A stretch of DNA of 52,120 nt from contig JAJZKG010000004.1 in assembly GCA_021809565.1 (NCBI GenBank), forward strand, positions 1-52,120. Direction: 5' to 3'. The stretch comes from a bacterium (GTDB lineage Bacteria > Patescibacteria > Dojkabacteria > JAKAPS01 > JAJZLI01). Made by a program: the position numbers and the translations under genes. Under the pieces are notes generated by a model. The model was not told the origin of the DNA, ran no database searches, and was given only the letters and a program-made list of their open reading frames with translations. Shown here one piece after another: positions 1-8,510 of the stretch. Positions within the stretch are counted from its first letter, which is position 1, and each line of letters starts with the position of its first letter.

Positions 1-60
1 AGATACATTCTATAACGAATGGAGATTAAAATTATTTTTATATTTGTCATGATTTTTTCT

Positions 61-165
61 CTAAAATAAAATATACTTTAGTATACAGTCTATACTTCAT
101 AAAGTAAAGTACTTACAAAAAGTATAGTATTGAAATTCTTTATTTTATGATATAATATAGTTATA
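61..165 (+). promoter_or_regulatory. Promoter and possible operator of the HxlR gene
   Basis: A TATAAT hexamer lies at 151-156 and a TTGAAA at 130-135 (15-base spacer), which places the transcription start within a few bases of the GTG at 166. Upstream, ACTTTAGTATA (about 75-85) is followed by an imperfect inverted copy, TATACTTCATAAAGT (about 91-105). HxlR proteins usually bind dyads near their own promoter, so this is a plausible operator. The assignment is inferred from position and symmetry only. Confidence 0.45.
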
Positions 166-465
166 GTGAACATCAATTGTGGTGTAGAAAAGACAATGAA
201 GATAATAGGCAAAAAATGGTCTATATTAATACTACGTGATCTTTTTGATGGAAAAAAAAGATTCTCACAGATCCTTTTATCTTTAGATGATATTTCTCCA
301 AGAACTTTATCTTTAAGACTTAAAGAATTTGAAAAAAATAAAATTGTTACTAAAAAGGTCTATAAAGAGATCCCTTTACATGTAGAATATTCACTTACGA
401 AAAAAGGGGAATCACTACATGAAATTATCAAAGATCTAAGATGTTGGGGGGAAGAATTTGGGTAA
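166..465 (+). CDS. HxlR-family winged-helix transcriptional regulator
   Basis: This 99-residue protein has the whole HxlR/DUF24 winged-helix layout: Cys near the N-terminus followed by VEKTMKIIGKKW, then ILILRDLFDGKKRFSQI, the recognition-helix region ISPRTLSLRLKEFEK, and a wing with VEYSLTKKG. HxlR proteins are small dimeric DNA-binding regulators; many sense electrophiles or oxidation through the N-terminal Cys, which is present here at residue 5. The GTG start is preferred because a TATAAT ends nine bases before it. The dienelactone hydrolase and deacetylase genes next door run convergently, and a detoxification gene is a common HxlR target, but its actual target cannot be read from the sequence. 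Confidence 0.88.
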   Translation: MNINCGVEKTMKIIGKKWSILILRDLFDGKKRFSQILLSLDDISPRTLSLRLKEFEKNKIVTKKVYKEIPLHVEYSLTKKGESLHEIIKDLRCWGEEFG

Positions 466-502
466 TCTATAATTAGTTTTTTTAAATTTTGCTTGTTGCA
501 CT

Positions 503-1240
503 TCAGTTCCTTAAAAATTCTAAAGCCCTCTCCCAAGAATCTTCTGCAGCCTCTCTGTTATACATATTTTTGTTTGTATCATTAAAAAAAGCGTGTCCAC
601 AATTTTTATATATTACATATTTGAATTCTTTATTATATTCATCCATTTTAGCCTGTATAGAGCCTACTGAATCAACAAGGTCTCTGTCATTCTCTCCATA
701 GAATGCGAGAATAGGTGTATTCAAATCTTTTATACTATCTAAGTCAGTTGGGAATCTTCCATAATAGGGTATAGCTCTTTTTAACCCTTTTTCTTTTAAG
801 GCTAGTGAAAATGCATAGGTTCCACCAAAACAGAATCCTACTATTGATACACTTCCATCAGTATTCTCATTATTTTTCAAATACTCAAAACAATCTTCTA
901 GTTTATTCGTAGTTGATTCTCCAAATTCTACTGAATTAATAGGAGCTAGAATTTCTCTCATTTTCTTTTGAGCTTCATCTTTTTTTTGAGGATCTCTCAT
1001 CTCCTCTAGTATGCTTTGATCTATTTTTCCCTCTATTCCTGTTCCACTGAGAAGGTCAGGTGCTAGAACTACAAAACCCTCATTTTTATATCTCTCTGCT
1101 ACATCCTTAGTATGATCATTTAACCCCCATATTTCATGAACAATAATTAATGCCTCATGCTTCAGCTCATCATCTGGGTAGGTAAAATAGCAAGGGATTG
1201 CTCCTTCTCTAGTATCTATGGTAATCATTTTATTATTCAT
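503..1240 (-). CDS. Dienelactone hydrolase family protein
   Basis: This is a 245-residue alpha/beta hydrolase of the dienelactone hydrolase (carboxymethylenebutenolidase) family. The catalytic triad is readable: Cys137 in GFCFGG, Asp185 in GEND and His216 in CGHAFF, plus Glu36 in HEIWG, which is typical of the family. It lacks a signal peptide and should be cytosolic. The family hydrolyses lactone or ester bonds, and the substrate is unknown here. The start is supported by TATTAT at 1248-1253 (7 bases upstream) and TTTACA at 1270-1275 with a 16-base spacer, which predicts a leaderless mRNA. It converges with the HxlR gene and may be transcribed separately from the deacetylase upstream. Confidence 0.88.
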   Translation of the reverse strand: MNNKMITIDTREGAIPCYFTYPDDELKHEALIIVHEIWGLNDHTKDVAERYKNEGFVVLAPDLLSGTGIEGKIDQSILEEMRDPQKKDEAQKKMREILAPINSVEFGESTTNKLEDCFEYLKNNENTDGSVSIVGFCFGGTYAFSLALKEKGLKRAIPYYGRFPTDLDSIKDLNTPILAFYGENDRDLVDSVGSIQAKMDEYNKEFKYVIYKNCGHAFFNDTNKNMYNREAAEDSWERALEFLRN

Positions 1241-1280
1241 ACTCGTGATAATATGTTTAATATATTAAATGTAAATGAAT

Positions 1281-1994
1281 TTAATCTCTTATTTGAATTT
1301 TTATGAAAGCTTCTGCGTATTTATATTTTTTAGATTCTTTTCCTTCCATCTCACTCATCGACATTACATTAGATTTTAATTCTTCAAAATCATCATACTG
1401 ACTCTGATGTTGTTTCAAAGCTCTAACTTTTAATTCTATTGTATCAGTGATATCAATAAATGTGTTGAGTCCTTCTCTATTAAAACTAATGAGGTATAAT
1501 TCTTTCACTTTATGAGGTTCAAGTCCATCTTTTAAAAGTTCAGGGAATGACATAAGATTCCTTGAATATGGAAATACAGAAAACATAGTCGCCTTTCCTG
1601 CTTCAATATGATCTGGATGATTTATATATCCAAATTCTGCATTATATAAAATTTTAGGATCCATGGTTATTACAATGTCAGGTTTTATGGTTCTTATAAT
1701 TCTTACTATTTTCTCTCTCACTTCATCATTGTCTTTTAATTCCCCATCTTTAAAATTACCAAAAAATACTTTACTAACTCCAAGCACTTTTGCTGCATTC
1801 TCTTCTTCTCCTGCTCTTGTTTTTGCAAGGTCCTCACCATTAGTCCCTTCAATGTTAGATCCTCTACTCCCATCTGTTAGAATAAGATAGTATGCTGTAG
1901 CACCTTCTTTTACCCATTTTGATATTGTTCCAGAACATCCAAATTCTAAATCATCCTCGTGTGCTGATACAGCTAAAATAATTTTATCTTTCAT
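1281..1994 (-). CDS. PIG-L (LmbE-like) family deacetylase
   Basis: This 237-residue protein has the two zinc-binding motifs of the PIG-L/LmbE N-acetylglucosaminyl-deacetylase family: AHEDD (His12, Asp15; the usual Pro is Glu) and HPDH (residues 126-129). Family members remove N-acetyl groups from GlcNAc-containing small molecules such as GlcNAc-inositol, bacillithiol precursors or antibiotics, and the substrate cannot be told from sequence. There is no signal peptide. Its start is only 32 bases after the stop of the 67-residue gene at 2027-2230, so the two may be co-transcribed. No Shine-Dalgarno is visible before the ATG. Confidence 0.87.
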   Translation of the reverse strand: MKDKIILAVSAHEDDLEFGCSGTISKWVKEGATAYYLILTDGSRGSNIEGTNGEDLAKTRAGEEENAAKVLGVSKVFFGNFKDGELKDNDEVREKIVRIIRTIKPDIVITMDPKILYNAEFGYINHPDHIEAGKATMFSVFPYSRNLMSFPELLKDGLEPHKVKELYLISFNREGLNTFIDITDTIELKVRALKQHQSQYDDFEELKSNVMSMSEMEGKESKKYKYAEAFIKIQIRD

Positions 1995-2026
1995 AATGTT
2001 TTAAAAATAAATATTAAGTGGGTTTT

Positions 2027-2230
2027 TTAGTCTATTCTTTCCTCTAATACCTCATCTATGATAATTATCATGTCTCTATGATCACCTTTATATCGTGCTT
2101 CTTGAACTATTGCTAACAATGATTTTGGAATATTAACACTATGGTCTTCTTCCTTAGATTTTCTATGAAATATCGGTTTACTGACACGAATGCCTACTGG
2201 TGGAACTGGTTCAAATCTCTCACTTTCCAT
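2027..2230 (-). CDS. Small hypothetical protein (67 aa)
   Basis: I do not recognise this protein. It starts with a Pro-rich stretch (EPVPPVGIRVSKP) followed by a basic/acidic segment and a C-terminal acidic helix (IIIIDEVLEERID). It has no membrane segment. Gene reality is supported by a perfect TATAAT (forward 2238-2243) exactly seven bases before the ATG and by the close spacing (32 bases) to the deacetylase downstream. Confidence 0.6.
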   Translation of the reverse strand: MESERFEPVPPVGIRVSKPIFHRKSKEEDHSVNIPKSLLAIVQEARYKGDHRDMIIIIDEVLEERID

Positions 2231-2279
2231 AATTCGTATTATAATATAAATGAATATAAATATTCAATCACTAGTTTGT

Positions 2280-2873
2280 CTATACTAACATAGCTTGATA
2301 TCCATCATATAATACACCAAACAATGGTTGTGCTAATGTATCTTCAATACCCATAGCTCTATCTTGTGAATTTTTTGATAACTGAGCTAATTCTTCCCAA
2401 GTATCTTTACTAAGTGAAGGGTCTAATTTAAATAATTCTGTTTGAACAGAAAGGAGTAAAACTCCAATTTGAAAACCAAGAGCTTTATCTCCAGTATTGC
2501 TATATGAAGTTGATACATCATTAAACTTTTTTCTTAAAGTGTCTAGTTTAGACTGGTCTCCCAAACCTACTTCTCCAGTTGATACAACAGTATAACCTTC
2601 ATACAAAACTCTAAATAAGGTTTCTGATAATTTATCTTTGATGCCCATAGCTCTAAATTGTGAATTTCTAGCTAATACAGCTAATTCTGTGAAGGTATCT
2701 TCAGTACTTGTTCCTGATTTAAATAATTCTGTTTGTATAGACACCATTAATACACCAATTTTGTGTCCCAAAGCCTCATTTCCAGTACTACTATATATAT
2801 TTGATTTCTCATGAAATTTAGATCGTAGAGTATCTAATTTTGATTTTCTTGGTATTTGTAATTCTGTTTCCAT
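2280..2873 (-). CDS. Hypothetical protein made of two tandem ~88-residue repeats
   Basis: This 197-residue soluble protein is an internal duplication. Residues about 11-97 and 108-196 align almost position by position: both begin SKLDTLR, both contain IQTELFK or VQTELFK, both have RAMGI followed by an LF-VLY-GY segment. No known family is recognised. The repeats look mostly helical with conserved hydrophobic positions, and no catalytic motif is obvious. It is divergent from the S51 peptidase gene with a short intergenic space. The bases around its start (TTCCATACTATGTT on the forward strand) recur at the start of the unrelated gene at 21811. Confidence 0.7.
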   Translation of the reverse strand: METELQIPRKSKLDTLRSKFHEKSNIYSSTGNEALGHKIGVLMVSIQTELFKSGTSTEDTFTELAVLARNSQFRAMGIKDKLSETLFRVLYEGYTVVSTGEVGLGDQSKLDTLRKKFNDVSTSYSNTGDKALGFQIGVLLLSVQTELFKLDPSLSKDTWEELAQLSKNSQDRAMGIEDTLAQPLFGVLYDGYQAMLV

Positions 2874-2912
2874 ACTATGTTATGGGATAAAATAAATTGG
2901 TATAATGATAAC

Positions 2913-3650
2913 ATGTATAAAATTGTATTAGTAGGGTCTGGAGAATTTACGTCTTCAATGTATGAAGTAGATAAATTTCTAATTTCCCAGTTTCAAAAAA
3001 AGATAAAAATTATGATAGTTCCTACTGCTGCAGGAAGAGAAAAGGATTATAGAAAATGGATACTAAATGGTAAAGAACATTTTGATAAACTCAATACTGA
3101 ATCATTAGGGGTTGATATAGTAAAGAGAGAAGACGCATTTAAAAATGACTATATAAAACTTTTAGATGAAGTGGATTTTGTATACTTTTCCGGAGGTGAT
3201 CCAATCTACCTTTTAAATACATTAAAAGATACTACATTCTTAAATGCTGTAATAGAAAGATATAAAAACAACAAAGTAATAATAGTTGGTTCATCGGCTG
3301 GAGCTATGATGATGGGAAGTTTTATTCCATCCAATCTATTTAGAAACTTAATCACCATGAAAGGTTTAAATATAGAATGGAATAAATCTTTAGATTTAGT
3401 AAATTTTACTGTTATTCCTCATTTTGATAGATTTTCAAAAATGTTAAATTTTAATATTGGTGGAAAATATTTCAAAAATAAATTTATGGAGAATTTAAAG
3501 GGGACTATAATAGGTATTGATGAGGATACTGCTCTAGTAAGTAAAGATGGTGTAGAGTTTAAAGTTCTTGGTAAATCATATGTCCATATATTCACTCAGA
3601 ATTCTGACGATAAAGAATATAAATCTGGTGATATGTTTAAAATAGTATAG
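2913..3650 (+). CDS. Peptidase S51-like protein (dipeptidase E / cyanophycinase type)
   Basis: The protein has the class-I glutamine-amidotransferase-like fold of peptidase family S51: N-terminal strand KIVLVGSGEFTSS, a VPTAAG segment, FSGGDPIYL, and the nucleophile elbow GSSAGA with Ser128. Relatives are serine peptidases that release N-terminal Asp or degrade cyanophycin. With 245 residues it has the usual length and no signal peptide. I chose the ATG at 2913 over one 36 bases upstream because the protein then starts at the conserved first strand and TATAAT (2901-2906) lies six bases before it. Confidence 0.82.
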   Translation: MYKIVLVGSGEFTSSMYEVDKFLISQFQKKIKIMIVPTAAGREKDYRKWILNGKEHFDKLNTESLGVDIVKREDAFKNDYIKLLDEVDFVYFSGGDPIYLLNTLKDTTFLNAVIERYKNNKVIIVGSSAGAMMMGSFIPSNLFRNLITMKGLNIEWNKSLDLVNFTVIPHFDRFSKMLNFNIGGKYFKNKFMENLKGTIIGIDEDTALVSKDGVEFKVLGKSYVHIFTQNSDDKEYKSGDMFKIV

Positions 3651-3758
3651 AATGTATTCTATCGTTGCTAACTTATGGAGAATTAGATCTACTATTACAA
3701 GGTGAAGTATTTTAGTTGTTTTTTGTATCTATAGTTTTAAATGCTTTTTTAATTATAC

Positions 3759-4022
3759 TCAGTGAGAGTTGTTTGATTTCTTTCCCGAGAAGGATCTTCC
3801 TATGGCTATAAGTATTACAGCTCCAATGAAGGCAACTAATATACTATAGAGATTAAAACCTGTAACTCCTGACGCCCCAAAAAGATTCATAACAAATCCT
3901 CCTACAAAAGCTCCTATTATTCCTAATATTATATCCATAATAATTCCACCTGAACCTTTTGAAACCATAGATGCTAACCATCCTGCAATTAATCCTAAAA
4001 TAACCCATGTAACTATATTCAT
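3759..4022 (-). CDS. GlsB/YeaQ/YmgE-family small membrane protein
   Basis: This 87-residue protein consists of three glycine-rich membrane helices (about residues 4-22, 28-48 and 58-75) ending in a short basic tail. The pattern WVILGLIAGWLASM ... GIIMDIILGIIGAFVGGFV is typical of the YeaQ/GlsB stress-membrane-protein family, whose biochemical role is unclear. It ends in TGA, which helps establish TGA as a stop in this organism. An AGGA lies about 10 bases before the start, a weak Shine-Dalgarno, and no good -10 is close to the ATG. Confidence 0.85.
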   Translation of the reverse strand: MNIVTWVILGLIAGWLASMVSKGSGGIIMDIILGIIGAFVGGFVMNLFGASGVTGFNLYSILVAFIGAVILIAIGRSFSGKKSNNSH

Positions 4023-4077
4023 AAATTTGTCCTAAATAAAATATAATACTAGTTTAACTATTTAATATTAAGATTAT

Positions 4078-5016
4078 ATGAAAAATAGATTAATTATGAT
4101 AACTAGAAAAATAATAAGAAATTATGTAGAATTATATCCTATGAAAAGAGTAATTCTTTATTATAAGTATATAAAAATAGAGAATCCTAAGGCTTTTTTG
4201 AAAAGTCAAAAGAAACTTTGTTTAAGACTAAATCTTAAAGGTCGTATAATTATATCCTGGGAAGGTTTAAATGGAACATTGTCGGGATCAAAAAGTAGTG
4301 TGGAAGCTTATAAAAAGGCCCTACTAGAAGATATTAGGTTTTCTGATATTGTGTTTAAAGAGAGTGATGTTAGTGGTGATATATTTCCAAAATTATCAAT
4401 AAAAATAAGGGATGAGATAGTAACATTGAAAGAAAAAATAGATATTGTATCTAAAGAGAGCAAGAAAGGAAAATATATTTCACCAGGAGATTTTCATAAT
4501 ATAGTAGTTAATAAAGATCATGATACAGTTATTTTAGATGCAAGGAATAACTATGAATCTCTAATAGGAAGATTTAGGGGTGCTGTAACTCCTGATATCG
4601 ATAATTTTAGAGATTTACCAAAATATCTAAAAAATCTTAGAAAGTATAAGAATAAAAAAGTTGTAATGTACTGTACAGGAGGAGTTAGATGTGAGAAGGC
4701 TTCTGCTTTACTCTTACAGAATGGTTTTAAAGATGTTTATCAGTTGAAGGATGGAATTTTAAATTATGCAAAGTACCATCCAGAAGATTTTGAAGGAAAA
4801 TGTTATGTATTTGATAAAAGAATAGCAGTGCTTCTAGACAAAGATAATGTCAAAATAATTTCTAGATGTAAACATTGTGGAACTACTTCAGATATCTATA
4901 TAAACTGTGCAAATAAAAAATGTAATATGCAATTTATATCATGTAAAAGTTGTATTGAAGAGTTTAACCGTACATGTTCCATGGATTGTAAAAGTTTTAT
5001 AAATATAAGTGCTTAG
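4078..5016 (+). CDS. trhO: tRNA uridine(34) hydroxylase, rhodanese-domain protein TrhO
   Basis: The protein follows the TrhO (YceA/YbfQ) plan: an N-terminal acylphosphatase-like domain (LYYKYIKIENP ... ISWEGLNGTLSGS), a rhodanese domain (LDARNNYES ... VVMYCTGGVRCEKAS) with the catalytic Cys in YCTGGVRC, and a C-terminal Cys-rich tail (CKHCG, CANKKC, CKSC). TrhO makes 5-hydroxyuridine at the wobble position of tRNA using prephenate-independent, oxygen-dependent chemistry. The first 21 residues are not conserved. Both the ATG at 4078 (TAATAT at 4063-4068) and the ATG at 4141 (TAGAAT at 4127-4132) have a -10-like box at the local distance, so the start is uncertain. Confidence 0.88.
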   Translation: MKNRLIMITRKIIRNYVELYPMKRVILYYKYIKIENPKAFLKSQKKLCLRLNLKGRIIISWEGLNGTLSGSKSSVEAYKKALLEDIRFSDIVFKESDVSGDIFPKLSIKIRDEIVTLKEKIDIVSKESKKGKYISPGDFHNIVVNKDHDTVILDARNNYESLIGRFRGAVTPDIDNFRDLPKYLKNLRKYKNKKVVMYCTGGVRCEKASALLLQNGFKDVYQLKDGILNYAKYHPEDFEGKCYVFDKRIAVLLDKDNVKIISRCKHCGTTSDIYINCANKKCNMQFISCKSCIEEFNRTCSMDCKSFINISA

Positions 5017-5023
5017 ATAATTT

Positions 5024-5064
5024 CAAAAATTTAAAAATTAATATATATAAATTTTGGCTTTTTT
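5024..5064 (+). terminator. Possible intrinsic terminator after trhO
   Basis: CAAAAATTTA pairs, with one bulge, to TAAATTTTG across a 13-base A/T loop and is followed by CTTTTTT. The stem is almost all A-T, so the prediction is weak, but it sits directly after the trhO stop and ends at the TATAAT that serves the next gene. Confidence 0.35.
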
Positions 5065-5077
5065 ATAATCAATTTTT

Positions 5078-8000
5078 ATGTATTATTGCAAAAATAAATA
5101 TGTTGTGATAATATCTCACGCAATGTATAAATATAAATTATTTATAACTTTACTTGTAATATTATTTCTTGCCCCATTATTACACACTAATGCTTTTGCA
5201 CAAGGCTATACACCAAGTGTTGTTAGATCCATGAGTGTAGATTCTAAAATAGTACCAGTAGGAAATGGTACTGGTTACTACATAATATCTAATACTGGGA
5301 TAGTCCAATCACTAGGATCTGCTAAGTATTATGGAGGATTGAATAATGTGGCCACAGTTCCAAACCACAATGTTGTAGATATGATAGTAACACCAAATGA
5401 TAGTGGTTATTATATTTTAACCCAAGATGGTGGAGTCTATAATTTTGGTAATGCAGAGTTTTATGGATCTTTATATAATGTTCAAACTGTTCCAGTAAGA
5501 GTAGCTGTTAGTATGAAACTTACAACAACAGGTAATGGATATTATATAATGACAAAAGAAGGTGGAATATATACTTTTGGGGATGCAGTATTTAGGGGAT
5601 CTGCATATACCTACCAAAACCCTCCAACAGTTAATGCAGTCTCCTTGCAAGTAACTAATGGTGGTTACTATATTCTAGAGCAAAATGGAGGAGTTTATAC
5701 TTTTGGTACAGTGCCTTTTTATGGATCAATGTTTAATATATCTGGCAATATAGATAGAACATCAATAGGGATGCAGTTAACATCAAAAGGTTATATGATA
5801 CAGACATCCGATGGAGGAGAATATACATTTGGTAATGCACAATTTTATGGAACTATCTTTAATATTATAAATCCTCAATCATCTATAGTAACAGATACAG
5901 CTGTATTACCAGGAGACACGGGATATTATGTTCTTGTATCAAGTGGAGCTGTATATACTTTTGGTAATGCAATATATCTTGGTGATTACACGACACTGGG
6001 TATATCTAATATAGGAGTTATTACAAATACGGGTCCATTAACTGTTACTGGAGATACTGTTTTGAATGGTAATCTATCTGTTATGGGTATTATTACTGCA
6101 CCTCTACTTGATATTAATAATATTAATATATTAAATGATCTTTATTTTACAGGTTCGAATCCACAAATTGATACAGGATCAAACTCTCTTACATTTAATG
6201 GTAATGGTTCAACTGGAAATATATGTTTCTTTAAATGCAGTAACAGTATATCTTCAAATGGTTCCCTATCGCTTCTTGGTGGAGCATTATTTGGTGGAAA
6301 TATTAATGTAGGAGGAAGTAGTACTAATATATTAAATGGAAACACTAATCTTAAAGATAATCTTCAGGTATCTGGTAATACAATGACTAATGGTGTAACA
6401 AATACAGGAATATTTACAAATAATGGAAGTACACTTCTAAATGGAACATTAAATGTCACAGGCAATACCCAAACTCATGGTGTAACTAATATGGGATCAT
6501 TATTTAATGATGGAAATTTATTTGTTTCAGGGAATACATTTATTAGAAATAACCTGGATGTACTTCATAATGTACATATTCAACATAATCTTAAAGTAAA
6601 AGGGAAAACTCAAACACATGGTATAAAGAATAAAGGTGAGTTGAGGAATAGAGGTGTGATAGTAGCTTTTGGTACGAGAAAAACTAGATATACTGCATTA
6701 GTTATATTTGGTAAAACACAGCTTTTTGGTGAATTAAATGTTCTTAGTGAGACTAATACACATGGAATAAATAACAATGGTAACTTATCAAATAGTGGAG
6801 ATTTATCAGTTCATGGTAATGTTGCATTCTTTAGTGATATGGAAGTAGCTGGTAGTACAACTATTGGAGGTATACTAGATGTTACAGGCCAATCAACTTT
6901 TGTTGGAAATGTCACATTAGCTCAAAATCTTAAAGTCGGAGGTACAACCACCACTAATGGGTTAGTAAACAATGATAACTTGAATAATACAGGTAATTTA
7001 AATGTTGGAGGTAATGGTACATTTGGAGGCAATTTAACTTTAACAGGTTCTAATCCACAAGTTAATTCTACTGGATCAAATAGTTTAACACTAAATGGTA
7101 ATGGTAACAGTGGTAATACATGTTTCTATTCATGTGGTAATAACATAGTGCCTAATGGATCAATATCATTCTTAGGTGGAGCATTACTTGGTGGTAATCT
7201 TAATGTAGGAGGTAGTAGTACTAATATATTTAATGGAAATACACTATTTAAAAATAGTATAACTGTATCTGGAAATACAAATACTAATGGTTTAACAAAC
7301 ACAGGATTATTGACGAATAATGGTAATATTACATCTACGGGTACAGGAGTATTCTCATCTGTAGTTTCAGCATCACTATATCAAATAGCTGGTTCGACAG
7401 TACTTTCTAATGGAGGAAATAGTTCAAATATATTTGTTGGTATGTCTGCTGGTAATGCTAATACTTCTGGATTTAACAATACTCTTGTAGGAAGTGATGC
7501 TGGGTATAATAATACTTCTGGATATAGTAATTCATTCATAGGGTTGGATGCAGGTTTTAATAACCAAACAGGTACTAATAACACATTTTTAGGTACTAGT
7601 GCTGGAAGCTCTAATATAACAGGTTCAGCTAATACATTCTTGGGGGTAAATACGGGAGGAGCTAGTGGAATTATTGATTCTACGGCTATAGGCCAAGAAG
7701 CTCAAGTTAACGAGAGTAATGCTTTAGTATTAGGTACTTCTGGAACGAATATAGGGATAGGAACATCTGCACCAAGTGCAACATTGGAGATAACAGGTAC
7801 ATCAGGACAGACTCAAAGTTACTTTGATATAACATCAAGTGGAGGGCCATCAGGGAATGTATTCTCCATATCATCAACTGGTAATGTAATAATATCAGGT
7901 CATATAATAGTACAAGGTGTAACACCAACATTAGTTTTATATCATGGTAATACTGCTCAGTTATCTGACGCTACAGATACATCAGGTGTCATTCAGTTGG

Positions 8001-8236
8001 AATTGAATCCTTCCTCAGTTCTTCCTGGAGGACAAGTTGCAGTTGTATTTGCCAAACCATACCAGATTCCTCCTAACGTTGTTATATCTCCTGATAACCC
8101 ACAGGCTGCACTAGCATTTTCTAACGAAGCAGCATTCGTTACAGCAACTACAACAGGGTTTACTATAAACTTTGGTGAAATCAAAACATTACCTCTTATA
8201 TATGATTATCTTTGGACTTACGAGGTAATACAATAA
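5078..8236 (+). CDS. Large secreted surface protein: propeller repeats, fibre-like repeats and YadA-head-like repeats
   Basis: This 1052-residue exported protein has an N-terminal signal sequence ending near NAFAQ. Residues about 66-310 hold six ~35-residue repeats of the type GYYI-T-DGGVYTFGNA-FYGS, probably one beta-propeller. From about 310 to 770 are many SGNT-T-GLTNTG-L-NNG repeats resembling phage-tail-fibre or adhesin stalks, including a ~100-residue block present twice (near 357 and 655), each with a Cys-x3-Cys pair. Residues about 783-865 carry 16-residue repeats (NNTLVGSDAGYNNTSGY) like YadA-type heads, followed by a globular end. It is likely a cell-surface adhesin. Both ATG 5078 (TATAAT at 5064-5069) and ATG 5123 (TAATAT at 5109-5114, TTGCAA at 5086-5091) are plausible starts; 5123 gives a more normal signal peptide. 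Confidence 0.8.
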   Translation: MYYCKNKYVVIISHAMYKYKLFITLLVILFLAPLLHTNAFAQGYTPSVVRSMSVDSKIVPVGNGTGYYIISNTGIVQSLGSAKYYGGLNNVATVPNHNVVDMIVTPNDSGYYILTQDGGVYNFGNAEFYGSLYNVQTVPVRVAVSMKLTTTGNGYYIMTKEGGIYTFGDAVFRGSAYTYQNPPTVNAVSLQVTNGGYYILEQNGGVYTFGTVPFYGSMFNISGNIDRTSIGMQLTSKGYMIQTSDGGEYTFGNAQFYGTIFNIINPQSSIVTDTAVLPGDTGYYVLVSSGAVYTFGNAIYLGDYTTLGISNIGVITNTGPLTVTGDTVLNGNLSVMGIITAPLLDINNINILNDLYFTGSNPQIDTGSNSLTFNGNGSTGNICFFKCSNSISSNGSLSLLGGALFGGNINVGGSSTNILNGNTNLKDNLQVSGNTMTNGVTNTGIFTNNGSTLLNGTLNVTGNTQTHGVTNMGSLFNDGNLFVSGNTFIRNNLDVLHNVHIQHNLKVKGKTQTHGIKNKGELRNRGVIVAFGTRKTRYTALVIFGKTQLFGELNVLSETNTHGINNNGNLSNSGDLSVHGNVAFFSDMEVAGSTTIGGILDVTGQSTFVGNVTLAQNLKVGGTTTTNGLVNNDNLNNTGNLNVGGNGTFGGNLTLTGSNPQVNSTGSNSLTLNGNGNSGNTCFYSCGNNIVPNGSISFLGGALLGGNLNVGGSSTNIFNGNTLFKNSITVSGNTNTNGLTNTGLLTNNGNITSTGTGVFSSVVSASLYQIAGSTVLSNGGNSSNIFVGMSAGNANTSGFNNTLVGSDAGYNNTSGYSNSFIGLDAGFNNQTGTNNTFLGTSAGSSNITGSANTFLGVNTGGASGIIDSTAIGQEAQVNESNALVLGTSGTNIGIGTSAPSATLEITGTSGQTQSYFDITSSGGPSGNVFSISSTGNVIISGHIIVQGVTPTLVLYHGNTAQLSDATDTSGVIQLELNPSSVLPGGQVAVVFAKPYQIPPNVVISPDNPQAALAFSNEAAFVTATTTGFTINFGEIKTLPLIYDYLWTYEVIQ

Positions 8237-8237
8237 T

Positions 8238-8336
8238 TCAATTATTTTTATAATTCTTCAATATTGAAAAAGCCTTATCCACATCTTTATTATTAAAAAC
8301 TATTGTTAATTCTTGGTATGTAGATATGATATCTGT
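8238..8336 (-). pseudogene. Possible C-terminal gene remnant
   Basis: On the minus strand an open stretch of 32 codons reads like a real protein end (STYQELTIVFNNKDVDKAF, then a short lysine/asparagine tail) and stops at TGA 8238-8240. It is closed upstream by an in-frame TAG at 8337-8339 and has no start codon. It may be the tail of a lost gene. I see no other gene in the rest of 8237-8428. Confidence 0.3.
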
Positions 8337-8428
8337 CTAAATTATGATCTCTTTGTAGGATAAATTGTACAATATTAATTTGGTTATATCTATGCTAATT
8401 AATCTTAATTTTCAAAGTAGAAGTTTCC

Positions 8429-8508
8429 TTTGTATACATCTATTTCTATTGACCAAATATATACAAACTGATATACTTTGTATACATATTTAAAAAGATA
8501 TATACAAA
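8429..8508. promoter_or_regulatory. Four alternating TTTGTATA(C/T)A boxes: putative operator of the Fic gene
   Basis: The 10-base box TTTGTATACA occurs at 8429-8438 and 8477-8486. Its inverted form TATATACAAA occurs at 8458-8467 and 8499-8508. Orientation alternates (forward, reverse, forward, reverse). The last copy overlaps the TATATA (8499-8504) that lies six bases before the Fic ATG, so binding there would block transcription. The Fic protein has a C-terminal region that could be a winged helix, so autoregulation is a reasonable inference. Confidence 0.6.
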
Positions 8509-8510
8509 CT

